This document shows positions 8,381 through 17,400 of a stretch of DNA of 64,000 bases, piece by piece. The DNA lies in contig NZ_JAJNCT010000021.1 of NCBI RefSeq assembly GCF_021026195.1, positions 305,093 through 369,092 of the forward strand. Reading direction: 5' to 3'. How positions within the stretch are numbered: the first letter of the stretch is position 1; the number at the start of each line of letters is the position of its first letter. The position numbers were made by a program, and so were the translations under genes. The notes beneath the pieces are model-generated. The model ran no database searches. It worked only from the letters and a program-made list of their open reading frames with translations, and was not told the origin of the DNA. The stretch is from Comamonas koreensis (GTDB lineage: Bacteria; Pseudomonadota; Gammaproteobacteria; Burkholderiales; Burkholderiaceae_C).

Positions 8381-9256
8381 CTATGCGCTGTGCTGCTCCT
8401 GTCCGCATTGCTCCAGCAGCCAGTGCTCAAAGGTCTGCATCGCCACGCTGGGGCTGCGCGATTTGAGCTGCGTCAGCCAGTAGCTGCCGGTGTCCAGGGT
8501 TTGCGCCAAGGGGGCGACCAGGCGGCCCGCTTGCAGATCGCGGGAGAACAGGCGCAAGGGCAGCAGCGCCACGCCCAGGCCCTGGGCCGCTGCCTCGGCC
8601 AAGGTCAGCGATGAATCAAAGACCGTGCCGCGCAGGCTGGGGCAGGCCTGCTTGGTGTGGGCAAACCACTGCTCCCATTCCCCAGCGCGGTAGGAGCGCA
8701 GCAAGGTCTCATGGGCCAGGTCGGCTGGTTGCTGCAGGCGGGCGGCGATGGCCGGGGCGCACATGGGGGTCAGCGGCGCCTGCAGCAGCTGCCTGGCCGC
8801 CGTGCCATGCCAGGCGCCATCGCCAAAGCGGATTGCGCAATCCCAGCCTTCGCCCGCCAGATCCACGCGGTTGTTGTGGGTGAACAGGCGCAGATCGACA
8901 AAGGCATGGGCCTCCTGAAAGGCGCGCAGCCGGGGCAGCAGCCAGCCCACGGCAAAGGTGCCCACCACACCGACGGACAGCACCTCGTGCGGTCGCCGGT
9001 CCTGCACCTGGGCGAGCGCACGCGACAGGTTGCCAAAGGCCTGAGCCACCACCGGCACTAGAGCCATGCCCTCGTCGGTCAGTGCCAGGCCGCGCGGCAG
9101 GCGGCGAAACAGCGGCTTGCCCAGCAGGTCTTCCAGCTGGCGTATGTGCTGGCTGATCGCGGCCTGGGTCACATGCAGCTCCAGCGCGGCCCGCGTCAGG
9201 TTGAGGTGGCGTGCAGCGGCATCGAAAGCGCGCAGGGCATTCAAAGGCAGGTGCAT
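8381..9256 (-). CDS. ampR: LysR-family beta-lactamase regulator AmpR
   Basis: A 291-residue LysR-type regulator. The N-terminal helix-turn-helix (LTRAALELHVTQAAISQHIR) is followed by an effector domain with AmpR-specific stretches, VGTFAVGWLLPRLRAF and AGEGWDCAIRFGDGAWHGT. AmpR proteins bind muropeptides and switch from repressor to activator of a divergent beta-lactamase gene. The class A beta-lactamase gene starts 114 bases away on the other strand, the classical arrangement. It should therefore control bla in response to cell-wall damage. No peptidoglycan-recycling genes (ampG, ampD) are in the window. Confidence 0.92.
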   Translation of the reverse strand: MHLPLNALRAFDAAARHLNLTRAALELHVTQAAISQHIRQLEDLLGKPLFRRLPRGLALTDEGMALVPVVAQAFGNLSRALAQVQDRRPHEVLSVGVVGTFAVGWLLPRLRAFQEAHAFVDLRLFTHNNRVDLAGEGWDCAIRFGDGAWHGTAARQLLQAPLTPMCAPAIAARLQQPADLAHETLLRSYRAGEWEQWFAHTKQACPSLRGTVFDSSLTLAEAAAQGLGVALLPLRLFSRDLQAGRLVAPLAQTLDTGSYWLTQLKSRSPSVAMQTFEHWLLEQCGQEQHSA

Positions 9257-9370
9257 AAGCTATAAGTTTTTCTTTTGGGTTTTCTTGGTTTTCATCGTTG
9301 GTAAGAACGTCGCCAACCCGGTAAATTCAGTGTCATCTATCAATGACCCTAAATTTTAAGGAGTGAATCA
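9257..9370. promoter_or_regulatory. ampR-bla divergent control region
   Basis: This 114-base stretch is more AT-rich than the flanking genes and holds a pyrimidine/T-rich tract at about 9266-9294. It must contain the AmpR operator and both promoters. The bla ribosome binding site AAGGAG is at 9358-9363. A TAAATT near 9348 could be the bla -10, but I see no convincing -35 and cannot assign the AmpR box. Confidence 0.5.
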
Positions 9371-10261
9371 GTGCTTAGAAGAAAGTTTTTCTTGACTATG
9401 GGTGCGGCAAGCATGATAGCGACGTCGTCGCGTGCCTGGGCCACCACACCTCCGCATCGTTCGCCGGCCGAGCTAGAGTTTCTCCGCGCCATAGAGGCGC
9501 TGGAGCGCTCGGTGGGCGGGCGGCTGGGGGTATCGGTGCTGAACACCGGCACGGGCGTGGCACTGGGCTGGCGCCAGAATGAGCGTTTCCCCATGTGCAG
9601 CACCTTCAAGATGCTGCTGGCGGGCCAGGTGCTGTCCCGCGTGGATGCCGGGCAGGAAAAGCTGGATGCACAGGTCACCTTTGACCGGTCGGCGCTGGTG
9701 AGCTATTCGCCGGTCATCGAGAAGTTTGCTGGCAAGGCGCCTATGACGGTCGATGCGCTTTGCGATGCCATCGTCACGGTCAGCGACAACGGTGCCACCA
9801 ATCTGCTGCTGGAGCGTGTCGGCGGGCCCGCAGGCTTTACCGCCTACATGCGCAGCTTGAAAGACCAAGTCACGCGGCTGGATCGCATCGAGCCTGCCAT
9901 GAGCGAGTCCAAGCCGGGCGATGTGCGTGATACGACCAGCCCGCTGGCCATGCTGACCAGCATGCAGACCTTGACCCTGGGTAACGCGCTGAGCCCGGCA
10001 AGCCGCGACAAGCTCGTAGCTTGGCTGGTGGCGAACACCACCGGTGACAACTGCCTGCGCGCGGGCGCCAAGGGTTGGAAAGTGGGCGACAAGACGGGCG
10101 CCGGTCCAGACACGCGCAATGATGTGGGTTTGCTCTGGCCGCCGGGCGGCGGCGCCCCCATCCTGGTGACCAGCTATCTGACCGAATGCAAGGCAGAGCC
10201 CAAGGCCCGCGATGCAGCACTGGCCACGGTGGCCGCCGAGGTGGTCAAGCTCTGGGGCTAA
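9371..10261 (+). CDS. bla: Class A beta-lactamase, Tat-exported, L2-like
   Basis: A 296-residue class A serine beta-lactamase. The GTG start follows AAGGAG by seven bases. The signal peptide has a twin-arginine motif (RRKFFLT at 3-9), so export folded by Tat is likely. Catalytic motifs: STFK at 77-80 (Ambler S70-K73), SDN at 138-140, the omega-loop Glu174 (E166) and KTG at 241-243. A Cys (C76, Ambler 69) precedes the nucleophile as in L2 and KPC-type enzymes, but Ambler 238 is Gly, so the carbapenemase C69-C238 disulfide is absent. The omega loop reads EPAMS where EPELN is usual, so Ambler Asn170 is replaced by Ser. It should be induced through the divergent ampR. Confidence 0.95.
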   Translation: MLRRKFFLTMGAASMIATSSRAWATTPPHRSPAELEFLRAIEALERSVGGRLGVSVLNTGTGVALGWRQNERFPMCSTFKMLLAGQVLSRVDAGQEKLDAQVTFDRSALVSYSPVIEKFAGKAPMTVDALCDAIVTVSDNGATNLLLERVGGPAGFTAYMRSLKDQVTRLDRIEPAMSESKPGDVRDTTSPLAMLTSMQTLTLGNALSPASRDKLVAWLVANTTGDNCLRAGAKGWKVGDKTGAGPDTRNDVGLLWPPGGGAPILVTSYLTECKAEPKARDAALATVAAEVVKLWG

Positions 10262-10286
10262 GTCGGCAGCCATAGCGCCGGCCCCG

Positions 10287-10318
10287 AAAAAACTGCCCCT
10301 GGTCAGGGGCAGTTTTGC
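10287..10318. terminator. Bidirectional terminator between bla and argA
   Basis: Arms AAAACTGCCCCT (10289-10300) and AGGGGCAGTTTT (10305-10316) form a perfect 12-bp stem with loop GGTC. An A-run on the left and a T-run on the right allow it to serve both convergent genes. Confidence 0.88.
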
Positions 10319-10342
10319 TGTGCGCGCTTCAAGCCGGCGTGA

Positions 10343-11689
10343 TCACAGGTACTTGACCAGCACCTGGCTCTTGCGGCTCCAGTTGTACTTGGCCTTGCGT
10401 TGCTCGGGCAGCCAGTCGGGGTCCACCGGCTGGAAGCCGCGCTTGAGGAACCAGTGCATCGTGCGGGTGGTAAGCACAAAAATGCTCTTCAAGCCCGTGG
10501 CACGGGCGCGTTGCTCGATGCGCTTGAGCAATTTTTCGCCATCGCCGGTGCCCTGGCTTTGCGGCGATACGGTGACGGCGGCCATCTCGGCGGTGCCCGC
10601 TTCCGGGTAAGGGTATAGGGCGGCGCAGCCAAAGATCACGCCATCGTGCTCAATGATCGTGTAGGCAGAGATGTCGCGCTCGATCTCGGTACGGCTGCGC
10701 TTGACCAGCGTGCCGTCCTTCTCGAAGGGCTCGATCAGCTGCAGAATGCCGCCGACATCATCGGGCTTGGCTTCGCGCAGCTCTTCCAGGCGCTCATCGA
10801 TCACCATCGTGCCGATGCCATCGTGCACATAGATTTCCAGCAGCAGCGCGCCGTCGGTGGCAAACGGCAGAATGTGGCTGCGCTCCACGCCTTCCTTGCA
10901 GGCCTTGACGCAATGCTGCAGGTAAAAGCCCACATCGGTGGGCACGGTAGCAGGGGGCAGCTCGGCCAGCAGCTTTTGCGCCACATCCAGCGGCAGCTCG
11001 GTGTCCACCGGGTTTTCTTCGCTCTCTGCCTCCAGCGGGCTTTGGCGGATGCCGGCCACCTCGGTCAGGAACATCAGCTTGTCGGCCTTGAGCTCGATCG
11101 CCACGCGCGTGGCCACTTCTTCCATGCTGAGGTTGAAAGCCTCGCCGGTGGGCGAGAAGCCAAAGGGCGACACCAGCACCATCGCGCCCATGTCCAGGGT
11201 GCGGTGGATGCCGCCAACATCGACCTTGCGCACCAGGCCCGAGTGCATGAAATCCACGCCGTCGACAATGCCGACCGGGCGCGCGGTGACAAAGTTGCCG
11301 GAGATCACCCGCACGGTGGCGCCCGCCATCGGCGTATTGGGCAGACCCTGGCTGAAGGCCGCTTCAATCTCGAAGCGCAACTGGCCAGCGGCCTCCTGGG
11401 CGCAATCGAGCGCGACCGAATCGGTCACGCGGATGCCATGCGAATAGCGCGGCGCATGCCCTTTGGCTGCGAGCTGCTCATTCACCTGGGGCCGGAAACC
11501 ATGCACCAGCACGATCTTGACACCCAGCGCCTGGATCAAGGCCAGATCCTGGGCAATGGATTGCAGCTTGCCCGCTGCAATCGCCTCACCTGTCACGCCC
11601 ACTACAAAAGTCTGGTTGCGAAACTTATGGATATAAGGCGCCACCGAACGGAACCAGGGCACAAAGGTGAAATTGAATACAGCGGACAT
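10343..11689 (-). CDS. argA: Amino-acid N-acetyltransferase (N-acetylglutamate synthase)
   Basis: A 448-residue ArgA making N-acetylglutamate, the first step of arginine synthesis. The N-terminal amino-acid kinase-like domain (KIVLVHGFRPQVN, the Arg-sensing fold) is followed by a GNAT acetyltransferase domain (EMAAVTVSPQSQGTGDGEKL; FVLTTRTMHWFLKRGF). I start at ATG 11689 (MSAVFNFTFV) because the frame upstream is a Pro-run over a G-tract with no family similarity. No Shine-Dalgarno is visible; the bases before the start are almost only C on the coding strand. It converges on bla and is divergent from the Bug-receptor gene. Confidence 0.93.
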   Translation of the reverse strand: MSAVFNFTFVPWFRSVAPYIHKFRNQTFVVGVTGEAIAAGKLQSIAQDLALIQALGVKIVLVHGFRPQVNEQLAAKGHAPRYSHGIRVTDSVALDCAQEAAGQLRFEIEAAFSQGLPNTPMAGATVRVISGNFVTARPVGIVDGVDFMHSGLVRKVDVGGIHRTLDMGAMVLVSPFGFSPTGEAFNLSMEEVATRVAIELKADKLMFLTEVAGIRQSPLEAESEENPVDTELPLDVAQKLLAELPPATVPTDVGFYLQHCVKACKEGVERSHILPFATDGALLLEIYVHDGIGTMVIDERLEELREAKPDDVGGILQLIEPFEKDGTLVKRSRTEIERDISAYTIIEHDGVIFGCAALYPYPEAGTAEMAAVTVSPQSQGTGDGEKLLKRIEQRARATGLKSIFVLTTRTMHWFLKRGFQPVDPDWLPEQRKAKYNWSRKSQVLVKYL

Positions 11690-11952
11690 GGGGGGTGGGG
11701 GTGGGGTATTTCCTAGAAGCACGCCAGATCGGCGGTTTGCGGCTGCCGCTATTGTTATACAAACATGGCGCCCCTGCATGCAGTTCGCTCCGGAATCGGC
11801 CCTGTGGCCATGGGAAAAAACCATCAATGGCGCCTGTTTCATTTCTGCTGGCGCGAAGTGGAGGTTTCGCAATCACAAACGGCGCAGGTGTGGGCAAACC
11901 GGCGCGCCGGGCCGATGATGGCGGTTTTGCAAAAAATAGCCTGGAGACAAGC

Positions 11953-12948
11953 ATGACCACCACCATCAACCGCCGCCAGATGCTGGCGCTGGGCGCAGCG
12001 CCCCTGGCCGCCGGCCTGCCTTTGCTGCATGCGGGGGCTGCGCATGCGGCCGACTACCCCAACAAGCAGGTCAAGTTCATCGTGCCCTTCCCACCCGGCG
12101 GCCCGGTCGATACGACGGCGCGCGCCTTTGTGCCGCCGCTGGGCCAGCTGTGGGGCCAGGGCACGTTTATTGACAACCGCGCCGGTGGCGGCGGCATCAT
12201 CGGCGCGGAGACCGCAGCCCGCCAGCCTGCCGACGGCTACAGCCTGTTTGTTGGCGCGATCCACCATTCGGTCAACCCTTCGCTGCACCCCAAGCTGAGC
12301 TATGACATCCAGAAGGACTTTGTGCCGGTAAGCTTTGCGGCCATGTTCCCGGTGTTCCTGGTGGTCAACCCCAGCGTGCCGGCCAAGAATGTGCAGGAGC
12401 TGATTGCGCTGGCCAAGAAGCCGGGCAGCAACCTGGCCTTTGCTTCGTCGGGCAATGGCGGCGGCACCCACCTGGCAGGGGAGCTCTTCAATATGCATGC
12501 GGGCACCAAGCTGCTGCACATTCCCTATAAGGGCAGCGCTCCGGCGATGACCGATGTACTGGGCGGCCAGGTGGCGATGATGTTCAGCGATGCGCCCACC
12601 GCCATTGGCCATATCAAGAGCGGCAAGGTGCGGGTGCTCGGTGTTGCCAGCCCCAAGCGCTCGGCGCTGATGCCCGAGGTGCCGACCATTGCCGAGCAGG
12701 GCCTGGCCGGCTACGAGGCCTATTCCTGGGCAGCGCTGTTTGCGCCGGCCGGCACGCCCAAGGAGGTGGTTGCCAAGGTCAATGCCGATTTCAACCAGGT
12801 GATGCGGAACCAGGAGGTGCGCCAGCGCCTGTATGTCGCCGGTGCCGAGGCCGATCCCGGCACGCCCGACGAGATGGCGCAGCGCCTGCAGTCCGAGATC
12901 GACAAATGGGCACGGGTGGTCAAGACCGCGAAGATCCGCATCGATTGA
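11953..12948 (+). CDS. Bug-family tripartite tricarboxylate transporter receptor (TctC-like)
   Basis: A 331-residue periplasmic solute receptor. The N-terminus has an RR pair (NRRQMLALGA) and a cleavable signal ending near AHAA. The mature part shows the Bug signatures: VKFIVPFPPGGPVDTTAR, the NRAGGGGIIGAE loop and LLHIPYKGSAPAMTDV. Family members bind carboxylates for a TctAB permease or feed signalling systems. No tctA/tctB lies nearby, so this is one of the many orphan Bug receptors of Burkholderiales. GGAG lies about 10 bases before the ATG. The frame is open upstream to 11695 but that part has no receptor features. Confidence 0.93.
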   Translation: MTTTINRRQMLALGAAPLAAGLPLLHAGAAHAADYPNKQVKFIVPFPPGGPVDTTARAFVPPLGQLWGQGTFIDNRAGGGGIIGAETAARQPADGYSLFVGAIHHSVNPSLHPKLSYDIQKDFVPVSFAAMFPVFLVVNPSVPAKNVQELIALAKKPGSNLAFASSGNGGGTHLAGELFNMHAGTKLLHIPYKGSAPAMTDVLGGQVAMMFSDAPTAIGHIKSGKVRVLGVASPKRSALMPEVPTIAEQGLAGYEAYSWAALFAPAGTPKEVVAKVNADFNQVMRNQEVRQRLYVAGAEADPGTPDEMAQRLQSEIDKWARVVKTAKIRID

Positions 12949-13014
12949 GCCACAGCCTGCGCAGCGCGACGCAGACATGCACAATGGAGGGATCTTGTAC
13001 TTGCAGACCCACCT

Positions 13015-13620
13015 ATGGACCTGATCTCTGGCAGTGCCGACCCCCATTTTCAACCCGTCGCACTGGAGAAGGCCTACCGCCTGCTCAACCACGGGCCCAC
13101 GGTGCTGGTGTCGGCCGCCGATGGCGCCGAGCGCAATGTGATGGCCGCTGCCTGGGCCTGCGCGCTTGATTTCTCACCGCCCAAGGTGACCGTGGTGCTG
13201 GACAAGGCCACCCGCACCCGCGCGCTGGTGGAGGCCAGCGGCCGCTTTGCGCTGCAGCTGCCCACAGTGCCCATCGCCGCCTTGGCGGTGGAGCTGGGCA
13301 CCCTCAGCGCGCTGCAGCACCCGGACAAGCTAGCCCGGTTGGGTGTGCAGCTGTTCGATGCGCCAGGCCAGCAGACCCCGCTGGTGGCGGGATGCGCCGC
13401 CTGGCTGGAATGCCGGCTGGTGCCCGAGCCCCATAACCAGCAAAGCTATGACCTGTTCATTGGCGAGGTCACCGGCGCCTGGGCAGACGACCGGGTGTTC
13501 CGGGACGGCCACTGGCATTTCGAAACCGCGCCACAGGCGCTGCGCACGCTGCACTATGTCGCGGGCGGCCATTTCTATGCCATCGGGGAGGCCATCGATG
13601 TACCGGTGCCCAAGGTTTGA
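13015..13620 (+). CDS. Flavin reductase-like FMN-binding protein
   Basis: A 201-residue protein of the flavin reductase-like (DUF447/HpaC-type) domain family. Typical segments are GPTVLVSAADGAERNVMAAA, DFSPPKVTVVLDKATRTR and FALQLPT, which form the FMN and NAD(P)H pocket. It probably uses reduced flavin or binds FMN; no partner monooxygenase is adjacent. It starts 66 bases after the Bug receptor gene and ends 48 bases before the Cys-tailed membrane protein, so co-transcription is possible. Confidence 0.85.
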   Translation: MDLISGSADPHFQPVALEKAYRLLNHGPTVLVSAADGAERNVMAAAWACALDFSPPKVTVVLDKATRTRALVEASGRFALQLPTVPIAALAVELGTLSALQHPDKLARLGVQLFDAPGQQTPLVAGCAAWLECRLVPEPHNQQSYDLFIGEVTGAWADDRVFRDGHWHFETAPQALRTLHYVAGGHFYAIGEAIDVPVPKV

Positions 13621-13668
13621 TCGCGTCCCTGGCTGCTGCCGCGCCCAAGCCGGCGCTGGGCGGGTCTG

Positions 13669-14394
13669 ATGTTTCTGATCTTTGCCGCCATCGTTGCGGC
13701 GCTGTTGGCCGTGTTGGGCTGGCGCATGCTGCGCAAACGCCGGCAATTGCGCTTTTTGCAGCAGTACCGGCTGGACGCCGCCTACCGCAAGGCGATCTGG
13801 CGTGACCACCCCTACCTGAACGATGCGAGCGTGGCGCAGGCCGAAGAGGCGCTGCGCCAGTTTTTCATCATGCACTGGCTGGCGCCGCGCGCGCAGCTGC
13901 AGATGCCCTCGCGCCTGGCCGATGCGCTGTGGCATGCGTTCATTCTGGATACGCGGCGCTACCAGCAGTTTTGCCAGCGTGCCTTCGGGCATATGTTCCA
14001 CCACCTGCCCGCGCAGGCATCCAGCGCCGGAGTTTCGCAGAACCAGACAGCGCAGATGCAGTCGAGCTGGAATGCGGCCATGCACAGCCGGCGCTATATG
14101 GTGGGCGCGCTGCTGGGCGGCATCCCCTTGCTGTTTGCATTGGATGCCGCAGCCGCGTTGGAAGACGGCTGGCTTTACCCGCCGGAGCTGCTGGACCAGT
14201 GGGCGGCAGCATTTGCGCAGGCTGCAGCGGCGGCGAGCAGCAGCACGGACAGCACATCCAGCCCGGTATCGGGCAGCGACAGCAGCAGCTACCGCGACGA
14301 CAGCAGCAGCAGCGCGGACAGCGATGGCGGCTCGTCCAGCTGCAGTGGCAGCAGTTGCGGCGGTAGCAGTTGCGGGGGCGGCAGCAGCGATTGA
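13669..14394 (+). CDS. Membrane protein with GRDP-like domain and Ser/Asp/Cys-rich tail
   Basis: A 241-residue protein of unknown function. An N-terminal transmembrane helix (2-20) is followed by a basic stretch and a soluble part (about 30-115) whose ALWHAFILDTRRYQQFC segment resembles the WH...Y.FC motif of glycine-rich-domain (DUF1399-like) proteins. A second hydrophobic segment lies at about 143-163. The tail from 190 is almost only Ser, Asp and Gly, with Cys at 225, 230 and 235, exactly five residues apart. This low-complexity end is translated in one open frame and is not a frameshift artefact. Similar Cys-Gly-Ser tails occur in other poorly known bacterial membrane proteins. Confidence 0.72.
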   Translation: MFLIFAAIVAALLAVLGWRMLRKRRQLRFLQQYRLDAAYRKAIWRDHPYLNDASVAQAEEALRQFFIMHWLAPRAQLQMPSRLADALWHAFILDTRRYQQFCQRAFGHMFHHLPAQASSAGVSQNQTAQMQSSWNAAMHSRRYMVGALLGGIPLLFALDAAAALEDGWLYPPELLDQWAAAFAQAAAAASSSTDSTSSPVSGSDSSSYRDDSSSSADSDGGSSSCSGSSCGGSSCGGGSSD

Positions 14395-14475
14395 GCGGCA
14401 AAGCCTGCGTGGGCCCAAGGCGTTGTTGCGGCTTCGCAACCGGTGGGGCCCTGCTGCGGGGATAATGCTGCCCCT

Positions 14476-17400
14476 ATGTCGCTCAAGATTACGTTTCCCG
14501 AATCCCTGCCAGTTTCCGCCCGCCGTGATGAAATCATGGAGGCCATGGACCGCCACCAGGTCATCATCGTCTGCGGCGAGACCGGATCGGGCAAAACCAC
14601 CCAGCTGCCCAAGATTGCACTGGCCCTGGGCCGCGGCAAGATCAATGCCACCCCCAATGACAAGGGCGAGGTGCGCGGCCATTTGATCGGCCACACCCAG
14701 CCCCGCCGTATTGCGGCCAGCAGCGTGGCCAAGCGCATTGCCGAAGAGCTGCAGACCCCGCTGGGCGATGTGGTGGGCTACAAGGTGCGTTTCCAGGACC
14801 GTTTGTCCAAGGACGCCTCGGTCAAGCTGATGACCGACGGTATCTTGCTGGCCGAGACCCAGACCGACCCGCTGCTCAAGGCCTACGACACCTTGATCAT
14901 TGACGAGGCCCATGAGCGCAGCCTCAATATCGACTTTCTGCTGGGCTATCTGCGCCAGATCCTGCCCAAGCGCCCTGATCTGAAAGTGGTGGTGACCTCG
15001 GCCACCATCGATGCCGACCGCTTTGCCAAGCACTTTGCCGGCCCGCAAGGCCCGGCGCCGGTGATCATGGTCTCGGGCCGCACCTTTCCGGTGGAGATGC
15101 GCTACCGGCCTTTTGAAGATGCCAAGGACTACGACCTCAACGATGCGATTGCCGATGGCGTCGACGAGCTGTGGACCGGCGGGGCCGGCGGCGACATTCT
15201 GATTTTTCTGCCGGGCGAGCGTGAGATCCGCGAGGCCGCCGACCATCTGCGCAAGCACCTGCAGCATTCGCCGGTGCTGCGCAATGCCGAGGTGCTGCCG
15301 CTGTTCTCGCGCCTGTCGCAGGCCGAGCAGGACCGCATCTTTGAAGGCCATACCGGCCGGCGCATTGTGCTGGCCACCAACGTGGCCGAAACCTCGCTCA
15401 CGGTGCCCGGCATCCGCTATGTGATCGATGCCGGAACGGCCCGGGTCAAACGCTATTCCTTCCGCAGCAAGGTCGAGCAGTTGCTGGTCGAGCCGGTCAG
15501 CCAGGCGGCGGCCAACCAGCGCGCCGGCCGCTGCGGCCGCGTGGCCAACGGTATCTGCATCCGTCTCTATGACGAGGCCGATTTCCAGTCGCGCAGCCCC
15601 TTTACCGATCCGGAAATCCTGCGCTCGTCTTTGGCTGGCGTCATCCTGCGCATGAAGGCCTTGCGCCTGGGCGATGTGGTGAACTTTCCGTTTCTAGAAG
15701 CGCCGTCCGGCCGCGCGATTGCCGATGGCTACCAGCTGCTGGCCGAGCTCGGTGCCGTCGATGAGCAGGGCGAGCTGCTGCCGATGGGCCAGGCCTTGTC
15801 GCGCCTGCCGCTGGACCCGCGCGTGGCGCGCATGATTGTGGAGGCGCGCGAGCGCGGCGCGCTGGCCGAGGTGCTGGTGATTGCCTCGGCGCTGAGCGTG
15901 CAGGATGTGCGCGACCGCCCGCTGGAAGCCCAGCAGCAGGCCGACCAGCAGCATGCCAAGTTCGACGACGAGAAGAGCGAGTTCAGTGGCTACCTGCGGC
16001 TGTGGAAATGGCTGCAGGATGCGCGCGGCGGCAAGGTGGTGGCCAAGAGCCGCAAGGACATGGCCCAGCAATCCGCTCCGGCCAAGGGCCAGGCAATGGG
16101 GCGCAATGCCGCCTTTTTGCCGGTGGCCCAGCGCAGCACCGGTGCGACCGCAGCGGTGGACAGCGCCGCACCGCTGGCCGCTTTCACGCCGCAGGACAGC
16201 GTGGCCGACGAGGCCAGCCACAAGCTGAGCAACCGGCAGTGGGAGCAACTGTTGCGCCAGAACTTCATCAACATCCGCCGCGTGCGCGAGTGGCGCGACA
16301 TCCATTCGCAGCTGCTGACGGTGGTCAAGGAGCAGCGCTGGCCGATGAACGAGGAGGCCGCCGGTTATGAGGCCGTGCACCTGTCCATGCTCTCGGGCCT
16401 GCTGGGCAATATCGGCTTCAAGACCGAGGAGGGCGATGGCTACCTGGGCGCGCGTGGCATTCGCTTCCATCCGCACCCCGGCGCCCACCTGTCCAAAAAA
16501 CCCGGCCGCTGGATTGTGGCGGCCGAGCTGGTCGAGACCTCGCGCCTCTACGGGCGTGGCATTGCTGCCATCGAGCCCCAGTGGCTGGAGCAGGTAGGCG
16601 CGCACCTGCTGCGCAAGCAGTTGCTGGACCCGCATTGGGAGAAAAAGCAGGGCGAGGTGGCCGCCTATGAGCGCGCCACCTTGTATGGCCTGGTGGTCTA
16701 CAGCCAGCGCCGCATCAGCTACGGCAAGATCGACCCGCAAGGCGCGCGCGACATCTTCATCCGCCAGGCGCTGGTGGAGGGCGACTGGGAGACACGCCTG
16801 CCATTTTTGCAGGCCAACCAGAAGCTGATCGCCAAGGTCGAGGAGCTGGAGCACAAGAGCCGCCGCCAGGACGTGCTGGTCGACGATGCGCTCATCTATG
16901 CGTTCTACGACCAGCAGATTCCGCAAGACATCTGCACCGGCCGGGCGCTGGAGCGCTGGGTCAAGGACGAGAGTGCGCGCAACCCCGATCTGCTGCGCCT
17001 GTCGCGCGACGAGCTCATGCGCCATGAGGCCGCCGGCATCACGACCGCCGCCTTCCCCAAGACCATCAAGATGGGTGGGGTCGATTGCACGGCCAGCTAC
17101 CTGCACCAGCCCGGTGACCCGCGTGACGGCGTGACTGTCACGGTGCCGTTGTTCGTGCTCAACCAGGTCAGCGAGGAGCGTGCCGAATGGCTGGTGCCGG
17201 GCATGCTCAAGGACAAGATCCAGGCCCTGCTCAAAAGCCTGCCCCAGCGCCCGCGCAGCCGCTTTGTGCCGCTGGCCGAAAACGCCCAGCGCCTGGCCGA
17301 GCTGCTGGGCAGCGCCGAGCGCTTTGGTGCTGGCAGCCTGGTCGAGGTGCTGCTCAAGCAGGCACGCGACGAGACCTCGCTGGACATCAAGCGCGCCGAT

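Noticed and set aside
11690..11708. A classical intramolecular G-quadruplex upstream of argA
   Set aside because: Only three G-runs are present, so a canonical four-run quadruplex cannot form; the tract itself is reported separately.
13330..15351. Long minus-strand frame across the Cys-tailed protein and hrpA start
   Set aside because: It spans the boundary of two good plus-strand genes and has an Ala/Thr-rich low-complexity middle from the reverse of the Ser tail; no domain or ribosome binding site.
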